From assembly GCA_965657085.1 (NCBI GenBank), contig CBFHND010000016.1, positions 1 to 64,000 of the forward strand: a stretch of 64,000 nt of DNA, given 5' to 3'. Every line of letters starts with the position of its first letter. Position 1 is the first letter of the stretch. This DNA is from CBFHND01 sp965657085. Lineage in GTDB: Bacteria; Pseudomonadota; Alphaproteobacteria; Rhodobacterales; Rhodobacteraceae. Below the pieces are notes generated by a model. It ran no database searches and was not told the DNA's origin. It was given only the letters and a program-made list of their open reading frames with translations. Shown in pieces: positions 8,410 through 18,000 of the stretch. The position numbers were made by a program, and so were the translations under genes.

Positions 8410-8994
8410 ATGGACGGCGACTTCAGAACGGAATTTACGCGCAGCCCCAATGCGCTGAAACACCACCCGGCGCTGGTGCTGAATGCGGATTACCGACCGC
8501 TCAGTTATTACCCGCTGTCGCTCTGGCCATGGCAGGAAGCGGTCAAGGCGGCCTGGCTCGACCGGGTGGACATCGTCGCCGAATACGACGAGGTGGTCCG
8601 AAGCCCCAGCACCGAGATCAGGATACCGTCGGTTGTTGTTCTCAAGGACTATGTCAAACCTCAAAAGCGCGTGGCCTTCACGCGCTTTAATTTGTTTCTG
8701 AGGGACGAATTCCGCTGCCAGTACTGTGGGTCCAAGGGTGATCTGACGTTTGACCACGTGGTGCCGCGCGCCAGCGGCGGGGTGACCAGTTGGCAGAACG
8801 TGGTGGCCGCCTGCAGCCCGTGCAACCTGCGCAAAGGGTCCAGGGCGCTGCACCGCACGGGGCTTTCGTTGCGCAAACCCCCGCGCCAACCGGGAGCGGA
8901 AGAGTTGCGCAACATGGGCCGCAAATTCCCGCCCAACCACCTGCACGACAGCTGGATGGACTTCCTGTATTGGGATGCCGAACTGGAGGCTTAG
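8410..8994 (+). CDS. HNH endonuclease family protein
   Basis: A 194-residue protein with a C-terminal HNH nuclease core: FRCQYCG and CSPCNLRKGS supply the two CxxC zinc pairs, and the metal/catalytic site is LTFDHVVPRASGG followed by WQNVVAAC. The N-terminal segment (PALVLNADYRPLSYYPLSLW) is the region seen in a standalone HNH protein widespread in proteobacteria and cyanobacteria, whose role is unclear. No phage or restriction genes are adjacent, so a chromosomal housekeeping or repair role is more likely than mobility. ATG at 8410 is preferred to an upstream TTG at 8392. Confidence 0.85.
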   Translation: MDGDFRTEFTRSPNALKHHPALVLNADYRPLSYYPLSLWPWQEAVKAAWLDRVDIVAEYDEVVRSPSTEIRIPSVVVLKDYVKPQKRVAFTRFNLFLRDEFRCQYCGSKGDLTFDHVVPRASGGVTSWQNVVAACSPCNLRKGSRALHRTGLSLRKPPRQPGAEELRNMGRKFPPNHLHDSWMDFLYWDAELEA

Positions 8995-9149
8995 CGCTTG
9001 GCGTTTCGGTGGTGAAGGACCGCGCGGCGCCCCGTCTTGCGTTCATTGCCGGCGACAACGAATGTCAGCGTTCTCGAAAGCAGAAGTTGATGGCAGGATT
9101 GGGTCTCGCAACCAATACAACCCGATTTTCACTTGTGGGAGTGCGAAAA

Positions 9150-10199
9150 TCAAGCCGCCTTTGCCAGCAGAACGCGTTGGTCCCGTTTTGCTGCCAACTC
9201 TTCAGTTTCCTTACGAGTCATACAACGGCGTGCCTGCGGGCCGTATCCCGAACTATGCATGTTCGCCAGTTCTGGAAACAGAGCCAAGATCTCGGCGCGC
9301 TGATGCTGTTTCAACATCTTTTGTGCACACGGTCCGGGATAGAAGCTTTCAGAGGGTAAGCCATCTGAGAACAGTATGGAATGTTTTGCCAACAGGATGT
9401 GGTAGTACACGACATCCAGCTTGCCTTTCATTAACCGAACACCCGGCCACGAAAGCAAGCCCTTGGCAGGTGCCAGAAACTGCTGTTCTGGAAGGCCGTC
9501 AAATGTACGGTCTTTCGTCAGGAGCACCTTATGCTGGGGTGATACAACGAGGTCACGCAGTGGCAAGTTCTGGCCAAGCGCACCGGCGGAAATTTTGATG
9601 GGTTTGCTGCTGCTCGACTCCAGCGGCCACGACATCCTGGAACTCGAAATCCACAGGATCGGCATTGGTCCATCATCAAGCGTGACAACCATATCGCCTT
9701 CCTGCAGTTCTTCTACCAGAACTTCGCCATGGGCCGTCAGGATCTTTGTTCCTCCTGCAAAGCAAACAGGACCAGGCGCAGGGGTCTCATCAACACCCTG
9801 TATGTCGATTGCTCCATTTCCGAACGAGTCCATTTCAGTCTGCGTCGCGGTTTCTTCCGGCAAAAATGCCAAACGTGTTGTGTCGCCTGCAGCGGGGTAG
9901 TCTTGCACCGTGACAATATAGACAACCGACCCTTGTAATTGATCGGGAACTTGTTGGGCGCCATCGCTGTTTCTGGTTGGAAGGGTGCCGCTCAGTTCGA
10001 AGGTGAAGTCATAACTTGTGCCACCGATCGAAATCTGTGTGTCAGGATCTACACCACCGCCCGCAGGCTGCTCCAGGAACAAGTCACCGCTTCCGCCCGA
10101 AGCAACAAAAGTAATCTCAACAGCAGCGTCGCCTTTCAGGTTCAAAGCTGGGTTGTTGGCGGTGCCGCTATCCGTTCTTGCCCAGAAAGTTGATGGCAT
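9150..10199 (-). CDS. Hint (Hedgehog/intein) domain protein without RTX repeats
   Basis: A 349-residue protein. Residues 1-145 form a beta-rich acidic region of unknown family; from about residue 146 a Hint_2-type domain begins with CFAGGTKILTAHGEV, continues VEELQEGDMVVT, the block-B-like DLVVSPQHKVLLT, and KHSILFSDGLPSESF. The terminal intein His-Asn pair is absent. ATG at 10199 was chosen because AAGGAA lies 8 bases upstream; the frame upstream has no ribosome-binding site. Base composition is visibly less GC-rich than neighbouring genes, suggesting an acquired gene. It is the shortest of three Hint proteins in the window. Function unknown; export is likely but no secretion signal is identified. 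Confidence 0.8.
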   Translation of the reverse strand: MPSTFWARTDSGTANNPALNLKGDAAVEITFVASGGSGDLFLEQPAGGGVDPDTQISIGGTSYDFTFELSGTLPTRNSDGAQQVPDQLQGSVVYIVTVQDYPAAGDTTRLAFLPEETATQTEMDSFGNGAIDIQGVDETPAPGPVCFAGGTKILTAHGEVLVEELQEGDMVVTLDDGPMPILWISSSRMSWPLESSSSKPIKISAGALGQNLPLRDLVVSPQHKVLLTKDRTFDGLPEQQFLAPAKGLLSWPGVRLMKGKLDVVYYHILLAKHSILFSDGLPSESFYPGPCAQKMLKQHQRAEILALFPELANMHSSGYGPQARRCMTRKETEELAAKRDQRVLLAKAA

Positions 10200-10477
10200 G
10201 ATGTCGTTCCTTAAAGCCATGCAGATTTGCTCAATTGTGCGCTAGGCGGCATCCGTGTCAGCTTTGTGGAATATTTGTGCGCAATCGGTGATGATGTATT
10301 TGGAACCCTCAGTCCGGGGGCTGAAAAGAGTATGCGGGGATCGGGCGTTAACGCAGGTTTTGTGAAGTCGTCAGCGGCCCAATTCTACGGATCTGACAGA
10401 AAAACCGCCAATCGACAATTTGTAGCCAACGGCAACTTCGTCTGCATAACCGAAGCAAAGACGTCTCAAGCCCAGAT

Positions 10478-11530
10478 CTATCCCTTCGCGCGCATCAGCA
10501 TCCCGTAGAGGTCGCGGGGGTCGTCGGGATCGGCCAACAGGTCGAGCGGGTGATAGAACGCGGTGCCCCTGATCCGGTCACGCACGAACCGCAGGGCGCT
10601 GAAATCCTCGATGGCAAAGCCCACGCTGTCAAAGAGGGTGATCTGGCGATCGGACGTGCGGCCCGGTTTGGCGCCGGTCAGGACCTCCCAGAACTCGGTC
10701 ACGGGATGATCCGGATCCAGTTGCTGGATGTCGCCTTCGATCCGGGTCTGGGGCGGGTATTCAACAAAGATGTCAGAGCGTTGCAGGATCGCGGGGGCCA
10801 GTTCCGTCTTGCCCGGACAATCGCCGCCGATGGCGTTTATGTGCACGCCCGCGCCGACCATGTTGTCGGTCAGGATGGTGGCATATTGCTTGTCCGCGGT
10901 GCAGGTGGTGATGATTTGCGCGCCCTCGATCGCCTCTTCGGCGCTGGCGCAGCAGGTCACGGTCAGCCCGGCGCCGTCCAGATTGCGCGCGCATTTCCCG
11001 GTGGCGGCGGGGTCGGTGTCGTAAAGCCGGATGTGATCCACGCCCACGATCGCCTGCATGGCAAGGCTCTGGAACTCCGACTGCGCGCCGTTGCCGATCA
11101 TCGCCATGGTTTTCGAGCCCCGAGGGGCCAGCACCCGTGCCACCAGCGCCGATGTGGCGGCGGTGCGCAGGGCGGTCAGCATGGTCATTTCAGACAGCAG
11201 AACCGGATACCCCGTGCCAACATCCGCCAAGAGGCCAAAGGCCGTGACAGTCTGCAACCCGTCGGCGGTGTTCTTGGGGTGGCCGTTGACGTATTTAAAG
11301 CCGTAAACCTCGCCGTCCGAGGTCGGCATCAGTTCGATCACGCCCTCGGTGGAATGGGAGGCCACGCGCGGGGTCTTGTCGAACAGCTCCCAGCGGCGAA
11401 AGTCGGCTTCGATATAGTCGGCCAGCCCGCGCAGGGCGTCGTGCAGACCGATGTGATGGATCAGTTGCATCATGTGATCCACGGAGACGAAAGGCACGAG
11501 CGCCTTGTCGGATGGGGTGAGGTTTGTCAT
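10478..11530 (-). CDS. Ornithine cyclodeaminase
   Basis: Converts L-ornithine to L-proline and ammonia using bound NAD+, in the cytoplasm. The 350-residue mu-crystallin-family protein shows LLSEMTMLTALRTAATSALVA... (substrate and NAD region; only the first part quoted), the MAMIGNGAQSEFQ nucleotide-binding loop, HINAIGGDCPGKTEL with the catalytic Asp, and a C-terminal LFDSVGFAIED stretch. It lies 16 bases downstream of arginase on the same strand, so arginine to ornithine to proline can be run by one operon. The divergent AsnC-type regulator is the probable controller. Confidence 0.92.
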   Translation of the reverse strand: MTNLTPSDKALVPFVSVDHMMQLIHHIGLHDALRGLADYIEADFRRWELFDKTPRVASHSTEGVIELMPTSDGEVYGFKYVNGHPKNTADGLQTVTAFGLLADVGTGYPVLLSEMTMLTALRTAATSALVARVLAPRGSKTMAMIGNGAQSEFQSLAMQAIVGVDHIRLYDTDPAATGKCARNLDGAGLTVTCCASAEEAIEGAQIITTCTADKQYATILTDNMVGAGVHINAIGGDCPGKTELAPAILQRSDIFVEYPPQTRIEGDIQQLDPDHPVTEFWEVLTGAKPGRTSDRQITLFDSVGFAIEDFSALRFVRDRIRGTAFYHPLDLLADPDDPRDLYGMLMRAKG

Positions 11531-11546
11531 CTAAGGTTCCGATATA

Positions 11547-12470
11547 TCAGCCAAAAGCCCGTGTGGGGCGATCAAAGACGCGGCGGCCCAGGGCCGAGGC
11601 CGTAAGGTCCACCATCAACTGGGCGGTCCGCCCGCGTTCATCGAGGAACGGGTTGAGTTCCACGAGATCAAGCGAGGTCATCAGACCGCTGTCGTGCAGC
11701 ATCTCCATCACCAGATGCGCCTCGCGTATAGTGGCGCCCCCCGGCACGGTGGTGCCCACCGCAGGGGCCACGGAAGGGTCGAGGAAATCGACATCCAGCG
11801 ACACGTGCAGATGCCCGCCCGCCGCTGCCACTGCCCCCAGAAACTTTGCCAGCGGCGTGGCGATGCCGGTTTCGTCAATGGCCCGCATGTCGACATAGGT
11901 GACATCGGTGCCTTCCAGATCGGCGCGTTCGGCGGCGTCCACCGACCGCAGCCCGATCATGCAGATGTTTTCGTGCGGCACAGGGTGGTCGACCGCAGGA
12001 AAGCCGTCGAACCCGGCGCGGCCCGCAATAAAACCCACGGGGGTGCCGTGCAGGTTGCCCGAGGCGGTGCTTTGCGGCGTGTGATAGTCGGTGTGCGCAT
12101 CCAGCCATAGAACAAAGAGCGGCTTGCCCATCTTGGCGGCGTGGCGCGCGGCACCCAGCACGGTCCCCAGCGACAGCGCATGATCGCCGCCCATGAAGAT
12201 GGGCAATCCGTCCTGCAGGGCGGCCTCCGACGCCTCTGCCAGGCTCTGCGTCCAGGCGATGGTTTCGTTCAGCGCGTGGATGTGGCCTGCGCCTGTTTCG
12301 GAAAAGGGGCGGGGGGCCACGTTGCCGCGGTCCTCGACGCTGTGGCCCAGATCGGTCAGCGCTTTGGCCAGACCGGCGGTGCGGTAGGCGTCGGGGCCCA
12401 TCAGGCACCCTGCGCGGCGCTTGCCGCAATCCATGGGCGCGCCGACGAGAATGGAGTTGATCTGTGACAT
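11547..12470 (-). CDS. rocF: Arginase
   Basis: Hydrolyses L-arginine to ornithine and urea with a binuclear manganese centre. The 307-residue protein carries the ureohydrolase metal motifs GGDHALSLGT, DAHTDYHTP and SLDVDFLDPSVAPAVGT, with the Asp/His ligands intact. MSQINS at 12470 was chosen as the start because GGAAGG lies just upstream; the frame extends to 12527 but without such a site. First gene of a two-gene operon with ornithine cyclodeaminase, and divergent from the Lrp/AsnC regulator with a 95-nt shared promoter region. Confidence 0.93.
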   Translation of the reverse strand: MSQINSILVGAPMDCGKRRAGCLMGPDAYRTAGLAKALTDLGHSVEDRGNVAPRPFSETGAGHIHALNETIAWTQSLAEASEAALQDGLPIFMGGDHALSLGTVLGAARHAAKMGKPLFVLWLDAHTDYHTPQSTASGNLHGTPVGFIAGRAGFDGFPAVDHPVPHENICMIGLRSVDAAERADLEGTDVTYVDMRAIDETGIATPLAKFLGAVAAAGGHLHVSLDVDFLDPSVAPAVGTTVPGGATIREAHLVMEMLHDSGLMTSLDLVELNPFLDERGRTAQLMVDLTASALGRRVFDRPTRAFG

Positions 12471-12565
12471 GGGCACCTTCCGCGTTGTTGTTTCTCTCAG
12501 ATAGGTGGCGAAATGTTGCGTGGACAAGCATCCAAACTGTCCTTATTGAAAGCGCATTGATCAAA
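12471..12565. promoter_or_regulatory. Divergent promoter region of arginase and the AsnC-type regulator
   Basis: This 95-nt gap is AT-richer than the flanking genes and must hold the promoters of both divergent units. The layout of an Lrp/AsnC gene facing the operon it probably senses substrates for (arginine or ornithine) suggests shared autoregulated control. No single operator could be delimited by eye; this is inference from gene arrangement. Confidence 0.5.
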
Positions 12566-13003
12566 ATGGATGCCAAGATGGACGAAACGGATAAAAAGCT
12601 GATCGCCGCGCTGCGCCATGATTCCCGCGCGTCCTTGTCGGATCTGGCGTCCGGCCTTGGGGTGTCACGGACCACTGTGCGCGGGCGGCTGGAGCGGTTG
12701 CAGGCGCGGGGTGACATCCTCGGGTTTTCGGTGGTCCTGCGCGAGGATGCCCTGCGCGATCCGGTGCGGGGGCTGATGATGATCGGAATCGAAGGGCGCG
12801 GTACCGAACGCATCATTCGCCAGCTTCAGGGCATGAGTGCGGTGCGCGCCGTACATTCGACCAATGGCCGCTGGGACGTGATCGTGGAGATCGGCACCGA
12901 CACGCTGGAAAGCTTTGACGCGGTGCTGTTCGATATTCGGCGGCTGGATGGGGTCGTGGCGAGCGAGACGTCGCTTTTACTGTCGACGCGCAAGTCCGCC
13001 TAG
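12566..13003 (+). CDS. Lrp/AsnC family transcriptional regulator
   Basis: A 145-residue regulator: N-terminal winged HTH (DETDKKLIAALRHDSRAS, LASGLGVSRTTVRGRLERL) and a C-terminal RAM/AsnC ligand-binding domain (VRAVHSTNGRWDVIVEIGTDT). It is divergent from the arginase operon, so it probably activates arginine/ornithine catabolism in response to an amino acid, as known for related regulators; this is inference. Start at ATG 12566 (MDAKMDETD), with ATG 12578 possible. Its TAG stop overlaps the stop of the convergent DsbB-like gene by two bases. Confidence 0.87.
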   Translation: MDAKMDETDKKLIAALRHDSRASLSDLASGLGVSRTTVRGRLERLQARGDILGFSVVLREDALRDPVRGLMMIGIEGRGTERIIRQLQGMSAVRAVHSTNGRWDVIVEIGTDTLESFDAVLFDIRRLDGVVASETSLLLSTRKSA

Positions 13004-13461
13004 GCGGGCCTGCGCAGCGCCATCAGCCACACCGCCACCAGCGCCAGCGAGATCAGGCCGTTCCATCCGGCCATGGAGATCCCCAGGAAGTCCCACGCGA
13101 TATCATCGCAACGCACCAGTGGGGCCGACAGGATCTGGTCCAGCAACTCATCGGCGCTGAGACCTTGGGTGCTGCCGGACGTGCAGGTCGAAGGACCTTC
13201 CCACCAGCGTTGTTCGACGCCCACATGATAGAACCCGATGGCCGAGGTGGTGGCGGCGGCCAATGCGCCCAGCAGGATCAGGCCCGCGCGGGGCAGGGCC
13301 AGGGCCACAGCACCCACCACAATGGCCACCACATGCGGATAGCGTTGCCAGATGCACATCTTGCAGGGCGCCAGCCCGCCCCAGTGCTGAAAGGCCAGCG
13401 CCCCCAGCATCAGCGCCGCCGATCCACCGGCGGCCAAAAGGATGAATGCGCGCTGGTTCAT
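13000..13461 (-). CDS. Disulfide bond formation protein, DsbB family
   Basis: A 153-residue inner-membrane protein with four hydrophobic helices. The first periplasmic redox pair is CKMC in LAPCKMCIWQRYPH, and a second cysteine pair is present in the large loop (STCTSG and VRCDD). These are the features of DsbB, which reoxidises DsbA and passes electrons to quinone. It overlaps the upstream VTT-domain gene by 4 bp and is therefore probably its operon partner. No dsbA is visible nearby. Confidence 0.85.
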   Translation of the reverse strand: MNQRAFILLAAGGSAALMLGALAFQHWGGLAPCKMCIWQRYPHVVAIVVGAVALALPRAGLILLGALAAATTSAIGFYHVGVEQRWWEGPSTCTSGSTQGLSADELLDQILSAPLVRCDDIAWDFLGISMAGWNGLISLALVAVWLMALRRPA

Positions 13462-14036
13462 AGATACCTCACTGCAAAGAAACCGCCCATCAACAGGACC
13501 ACGGCAATAGTGAACATAAGGCCCAGCCGCTTTTCAATGAAATCACGAACCGGTGGGCCGAATTTCCACAAAAGTGCGGCCACGAAGAAAAACCGCAGAC
13601 CGCGCGCCAGGATCGAGGTGGCGACGAAGGTGGCAAGCGGCATACCTGTCCAGCCCGACATGATCGTGATGACCTTGTAGGGAAAGGGGGTCACGCCCGC
13701 GGTCAGCACCGCCCAGAAACCCAGATCGTTGAAGCGGGTGTTGAATTCGGCCATCGCCTCGGCCTTGCCAAGGGACGCAAGGATAGGCTGGCCAATGGTG
13801 TCAAAGGCCAGCGCCCCGATGGCATAGCCCAGCAAGCCCCCCAGAACCGAGGCCACCAGCGCCACGCCCGCGATCAGCCACGCCTGCGAGGGGCGGGCGA
13901 GGATCATCGGAATGATCAACACATCGGGTGGGATCGGAAACACGGAACTTTCAATGAAAGATACGAGGGCCAAAATCCACAGCGCTTTGCGATGTTCGGC
14001 CATGCGCAGCGTCCAGTCGTAAAGCTCTCTGATCAC
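13458..14036 (-). CDS. VTT/DedA-like (YqaA family) membrane protein
   Basis: A 192-residue integral membrane protein of the SNARE-associated/VTT superfamily: FIESSVFPIPPDVLIIPM near the N-terminus is the typical E-x(5)-P-x-P re-entrant motif, and AGVTPFPYKVITIMSGW plus LARGLRFF is the family's C-terminal signature. Related proteins act in lipid flipping or membrane homeostasis; the substrate here is unknown. The start is uncertain: GTG at 14036 has AGGA nearby, while another GTG lies at 14075. It precedes the DsbB-like gene with a 4-bp overlap. Confidence 0.8.
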   Translation of the reverse strand: MIRELYDWTLRMAEHRKALWILALVSFIESSVFPIPPDVLIIPMILARPSQAWLIAGVALVASVLGGLLGYAIGALAFDTIGQPILASLGKAEAMAEFNTRFNDLGFWAVLTAGVTPFPYKVITIMSGWTGMPLATFVATSILARGLRFFFVAALLWKFGPPVRDFIEKRLGLMFTIAVVLLMGGFFAVRYL

Positions 14037-14170
14037 CTTGGGTCCGTCCTGTAGCTGTTCACGGCGGCAGATCACGGCAGGGCGTTCAGGTCAAGATGTC
14101 AGAGGTTGCCGGGCAGGTGCCGTTTTGCACTGGACCTGCCTGCGCGCGCAGGCTAATCCCTGTTCCCGAG

Positions 14171-14256
14171 GCCCAAGTGGCGGAATGGTAGACGCAGGGG
14201 ATTCAAAATCCCCCGCCTTTGCGGGCGTGCCGGTTCGAGTCCGGCCTTGGGTACCA
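14171..14256 (+). tRNA. tRNA-Leu (anticodon CAA)
   Basis: An 86-nt class II tRNA: acceptor stem GCCCAAG pairs with CTTGGGT (one G-U pair at the end), anticodon loop TTCAAAA gives CAA, a variable arm CCGCCTTTGCGGGCG, the T arm CCGGTTCGAGTCCGG, and an encoded CCA end at 14254-14256. The long variable arm and anticodon identify a leucine tRNA reading UUG. Confidence 0.95.
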
Positions 14257-15090
14257 GCCTCAATTTTCATGCGAATCTGTTGTTCGAAATGCTGCTTTGG
14301 CTGACGCGGGGTAAGCGTGTGATTCGCAGGATTCGGCCGTGTTAACCCTGCTGCCGGGATCAATTTGGGCATTTTTTGGGCATTGGTTCCCTTTCGTAAA
14401 CGGCACCTTTCGCCTTTGATCGCTCATTGAGCAGGCGACAATCCCGGCAAACGATTGTGGCACTGTTTCGATTCTGGAAACGCAAATGCGCTGCGTTCTC
14501 TTGGGATTCAGCGAAATTGGCTAAAATTGTGGCAAAACCGTGCAAATGACAGAAACAATGTGCGCAGGCCCTTTTATCGCAAGGGTTGTATTGAGGATTG
14601 TATTGCCGCGTTTCGGCCCGAATTGCCGCATTTTTCGGACATTTTTCGCTTTGTTCGGCCCGGCACGCTGGGTATTACTGACATTGCCCAACTGGGGGGC
14701 GATGTCTGTAGGTCACGGGGGCGACCGCACAAGCTGCACTTTTTGAGTGTGGGAGAAGTGCGTTCGCTACGTTGCGGTTGCAACTGTTCTGAACGTTTGC
14801 GTGTCGAGAGAACCGGCGCGTCTGGAACGTCCGTTCGTGGATTTTCACTCTCCCTCCTGTTGTTTGCATGTGCCGGTCGCCCGGAAAACCGCGCATCGCT
14901 CCTTTTTGGGTAACGCGTTTCGAAAGACGGAGATAGGACTGTGCGCCACCAAGTCAAAACCACCGCATTCTGCCAACCCAAGCCTCAAGGGGCGGGTCGT
15001 TCGCATATCGCGATGCTATCTTCGGAGCTTTCAGATTTTTACCCGGCCGCGCTGCGTGCCATCAGCGGCAACGCCTAGGAGATCCATGCT
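14257..15090. other. 834-nt stretch without a convincing gene
   Basis: Between tRNA-Leu and the giant RTX gene. It is visibly AT-richer than the surroundings, with short T-runs and a direct repeat of TGGGCATT (around 14365-14385). Open frames here (for example 14455-14913 on plus) have unusual composition with no recognisable motif and no good ribosome-binding site. No second copy of the tRNA 3' end and no integrase were found, so an inserted element is not demonstrated. It ends with AGGAG at 15077-15081, the ribosome-binding site of the RTX gene, and must contain that gene's promoter. Confidence 0.5.
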
Positions 15091-18000
15091 ATGACCAAAT
15101 TTATTGACTTCAATGATCTTGCGACCGGCACAGTCGTCGACAACGAGTACACCAGTCAGGGCGTGACCATTTCAGCCACCGGCGGGTCGAACAAGGCGAT
15201 GATCTTTGACACCGCGAACCCGACAGGGGGCGACAACGACCTGTCAACCACCAACCTCGGCAAAGCGCTGATCATTTCGGAAGATGGCGATTCAAGCGAT
15301 CCCGATGACAATGGCGGCGGCGGCACCTTCACCTTCATGTTCGACGATCCGTCGGACATCAACCGCTTGTCTTTCCTCGACCTCGAAGAGGGCGCTTGGG
15401 TGCGCTTCTATGATGCTGCGGGCAACGAAATCACATCGGTCACTGTTTCGGCCACGGGCGACAATGGTCAGGCTATAGTGGACTTCGACGTATCCGGCGT
15501 GACCCGCATGGAAGTCGAGTTGAAAGGCTCCGGCGCCATCGACAACCTCGTTTATGACACGACTTCGGGCCTTGATGGCGTGGTCGAAGGCGACAATGAC
15601 GCCAACCTGATCGACGCGGTCTATGATGAAGACCCCGATGGCGATTGCATCGATGCGGGCGACGCGGTTCTGCCTGGCGAAGGCCCCAACGATGATATCG
15701 TGGACGCGCTCGGCGGTGACGATACGGTTCTGGCCGGTGCGGCAGATGACGACGTTTACGCAGGCAGCGGCAATGACAGCGTTGATGGCGGGGCAGGCGA
15801 CGACCTGATCTATGGCGACAGCAATTACGACGGCCCCAACGCGGGCAGCACCGAGCGTGAAAGCTTTGAGTGGGATCTGGCCGGCGTGTCCGACGGCGGC
15901 GATCTGAATGGGTTTACCCAGAACACCGGAAATGTGGATGTCACCTTTTCCATCCTGTCGGAAAGCAACGGCGTGGACACGGAGTTTTCGAACGACGACC
16001 AGAATGTTCAGAACCTTGATGCCGATGGCAATCCGGTAAACGACAACAGCTCTCTCGACAGCTTGCTGGGCGGCAGCGGCAAATCGGCCGACTACCAACT
16101 GGCGTTCTCGAATGCGGTTGAAGACGTATCGTTCCGGGTCAATGACATCGATGGCGATGGCGTGGTGCGCATCACTGCCTATGATGCAGATGACAACCCG
16201 ATCACCGTCTTCCTCGAAGGCGGCGAGAATCTCACGCTGCTCGATACCGATGGTGTGGCGGGCAATGATACGGCCGACAGCAACGGCGGCTACCTGGACG
16301 ACGATTCCGAGGAATATTCGTTGCTGGTCAGCATTCCGGGCCCTGTGTCGCGGATCGTGATCGAACACGATCAGGACGGTGGCAGCAATTCGGGCATCAA
16401 CATCACGGATGTCTATTACGATGCGCCCGTGGTCGATGATGGTCCGGCTGGCGATGACACGTTGGATGGCGGGTCAGGCGATGACACCATTTTTGGCGAA
16501 GAGGGCAACGACGTCCTGATGGGCGGCTCGGGGAACGATTCCCTTGTGGGCGGCGAAGGCGATGATCTGGTTGTCGGCGATGATGGCCTTGGCTGCCTGT
16601 CGCGTGACGATCTGTTTGAAACGCGGGCGCAGGATATTTCGAATATCGTGCTCTATTTCGAGACCGATCTTGATGGCGAAATAGATTACTCGGTCAAGAT
16701 CGACGGCTTCCCCGATAGCGGCACATCGACCTTCATCAGCAACGATCTCGACGACTATTTCGACCAGATGCTGGCCTATGTCTACGACGAGAACCCCGAC
16801 CTGGCCGGCGCTTCGATCACGGCGGGTGTGTCGATCAAGGGCGGCGTCGAAGACACCAAGTTCTATGCGGTCAGCGGTGACACCAATGGCCCGCTGCCGG
16901 ACGTTGGGCCGACGGACAACACAGGCCCCGGCAATGATCTCGAACTTGAGTATTCCGATTTCTTCGCCACCTACGATCCCGATGCGGTCACACCGCCCAC
17001 GACATCCGACGGTTTTGATGACACGCTGGTCGGTGGCGAAGGCAACGATACGCTCGTGGGGGAATGCGGCAATGACGTCCTCACGGGCGGCGCTGGCGCG
17101 GACACGGTTCTGGGCGGCGCGGATTCCGACACTATCTTTGGCGGTGCGGGCGATGTCGTTGATGGTGGATCGGGCGGGTTTGATGTCGATCCGACGCTGA
17201 ACACCGACTATGACGTGCTGGACCTGACGGGCCAGGGGTCCTACGTCCTCGAAGACGTTACGCCCGATGGAAACGGCAACGGTTTCAACGGCACAGTTGT
17301 CTTTGTCGACGGTTCAGGCAATCCCACCGGCGAAACGCTTGTCTTCACCGAGATCGAAGAGATCATCGGTGATGAGCTCAACCGCGATCCCGACGCGGTT
17401 GATGACAGCGACACAACCGATGAAGACACGTCGATCACGGTGAATCTGCTGGCCAACGACAGCGACCCGGACGGCGACATGCTGACGGTGACTTCGGCGA
17501 CTGTGCCTTCCGATCAAGGTTCGCTGATCGACAATGGCGACGGCACCGTGACCTTCACGCCCGCGCCAGATTTCAACGGCGAAGCGACGATCACCTACAC
17601 CATCTCCGATGGCAACGGTGGCGAAGACACGGCCAAGCATGTCATCGACGTGACCCCGGTCAATGACGCGCCGGTTGCGAACGATGACACCGACACCACG
17701 GACGAAGATACGCCCGTGACCATCGATGTCCTTGCCAACGACACGGATGTGGATGGCGACACGCTGACCATCACCGATGCCTCGGTGCCAGTGGCGCAAG
17801 GTACGGTCGATATCGTGGGCAACAAGCTGGTGTTCACACCTGCGGATGATTTCGTGGGCGAAGCGACCATCAGCTACACCATCTCCGATGGCAACGGCGG
17901 CGAGGACAGCGCGGATGTGACCGTGACCGTCAACAACGTCAACGAAGGCCCCGATGCCGTCGATGACGATGGTGGCGAGGTTCTGGTGGGCAACTCCGTG

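Noticed and set aside
11547..12470. Agmatinase or formimidoylglutamase instead of arginase
   Set aside because: The pairing with ornithine cyclodeaminase and the SLDVDFLDPSVAPAVGT arrangement favour arginase, though ureohydrolase subfamilies cannot be fully separated by eye.
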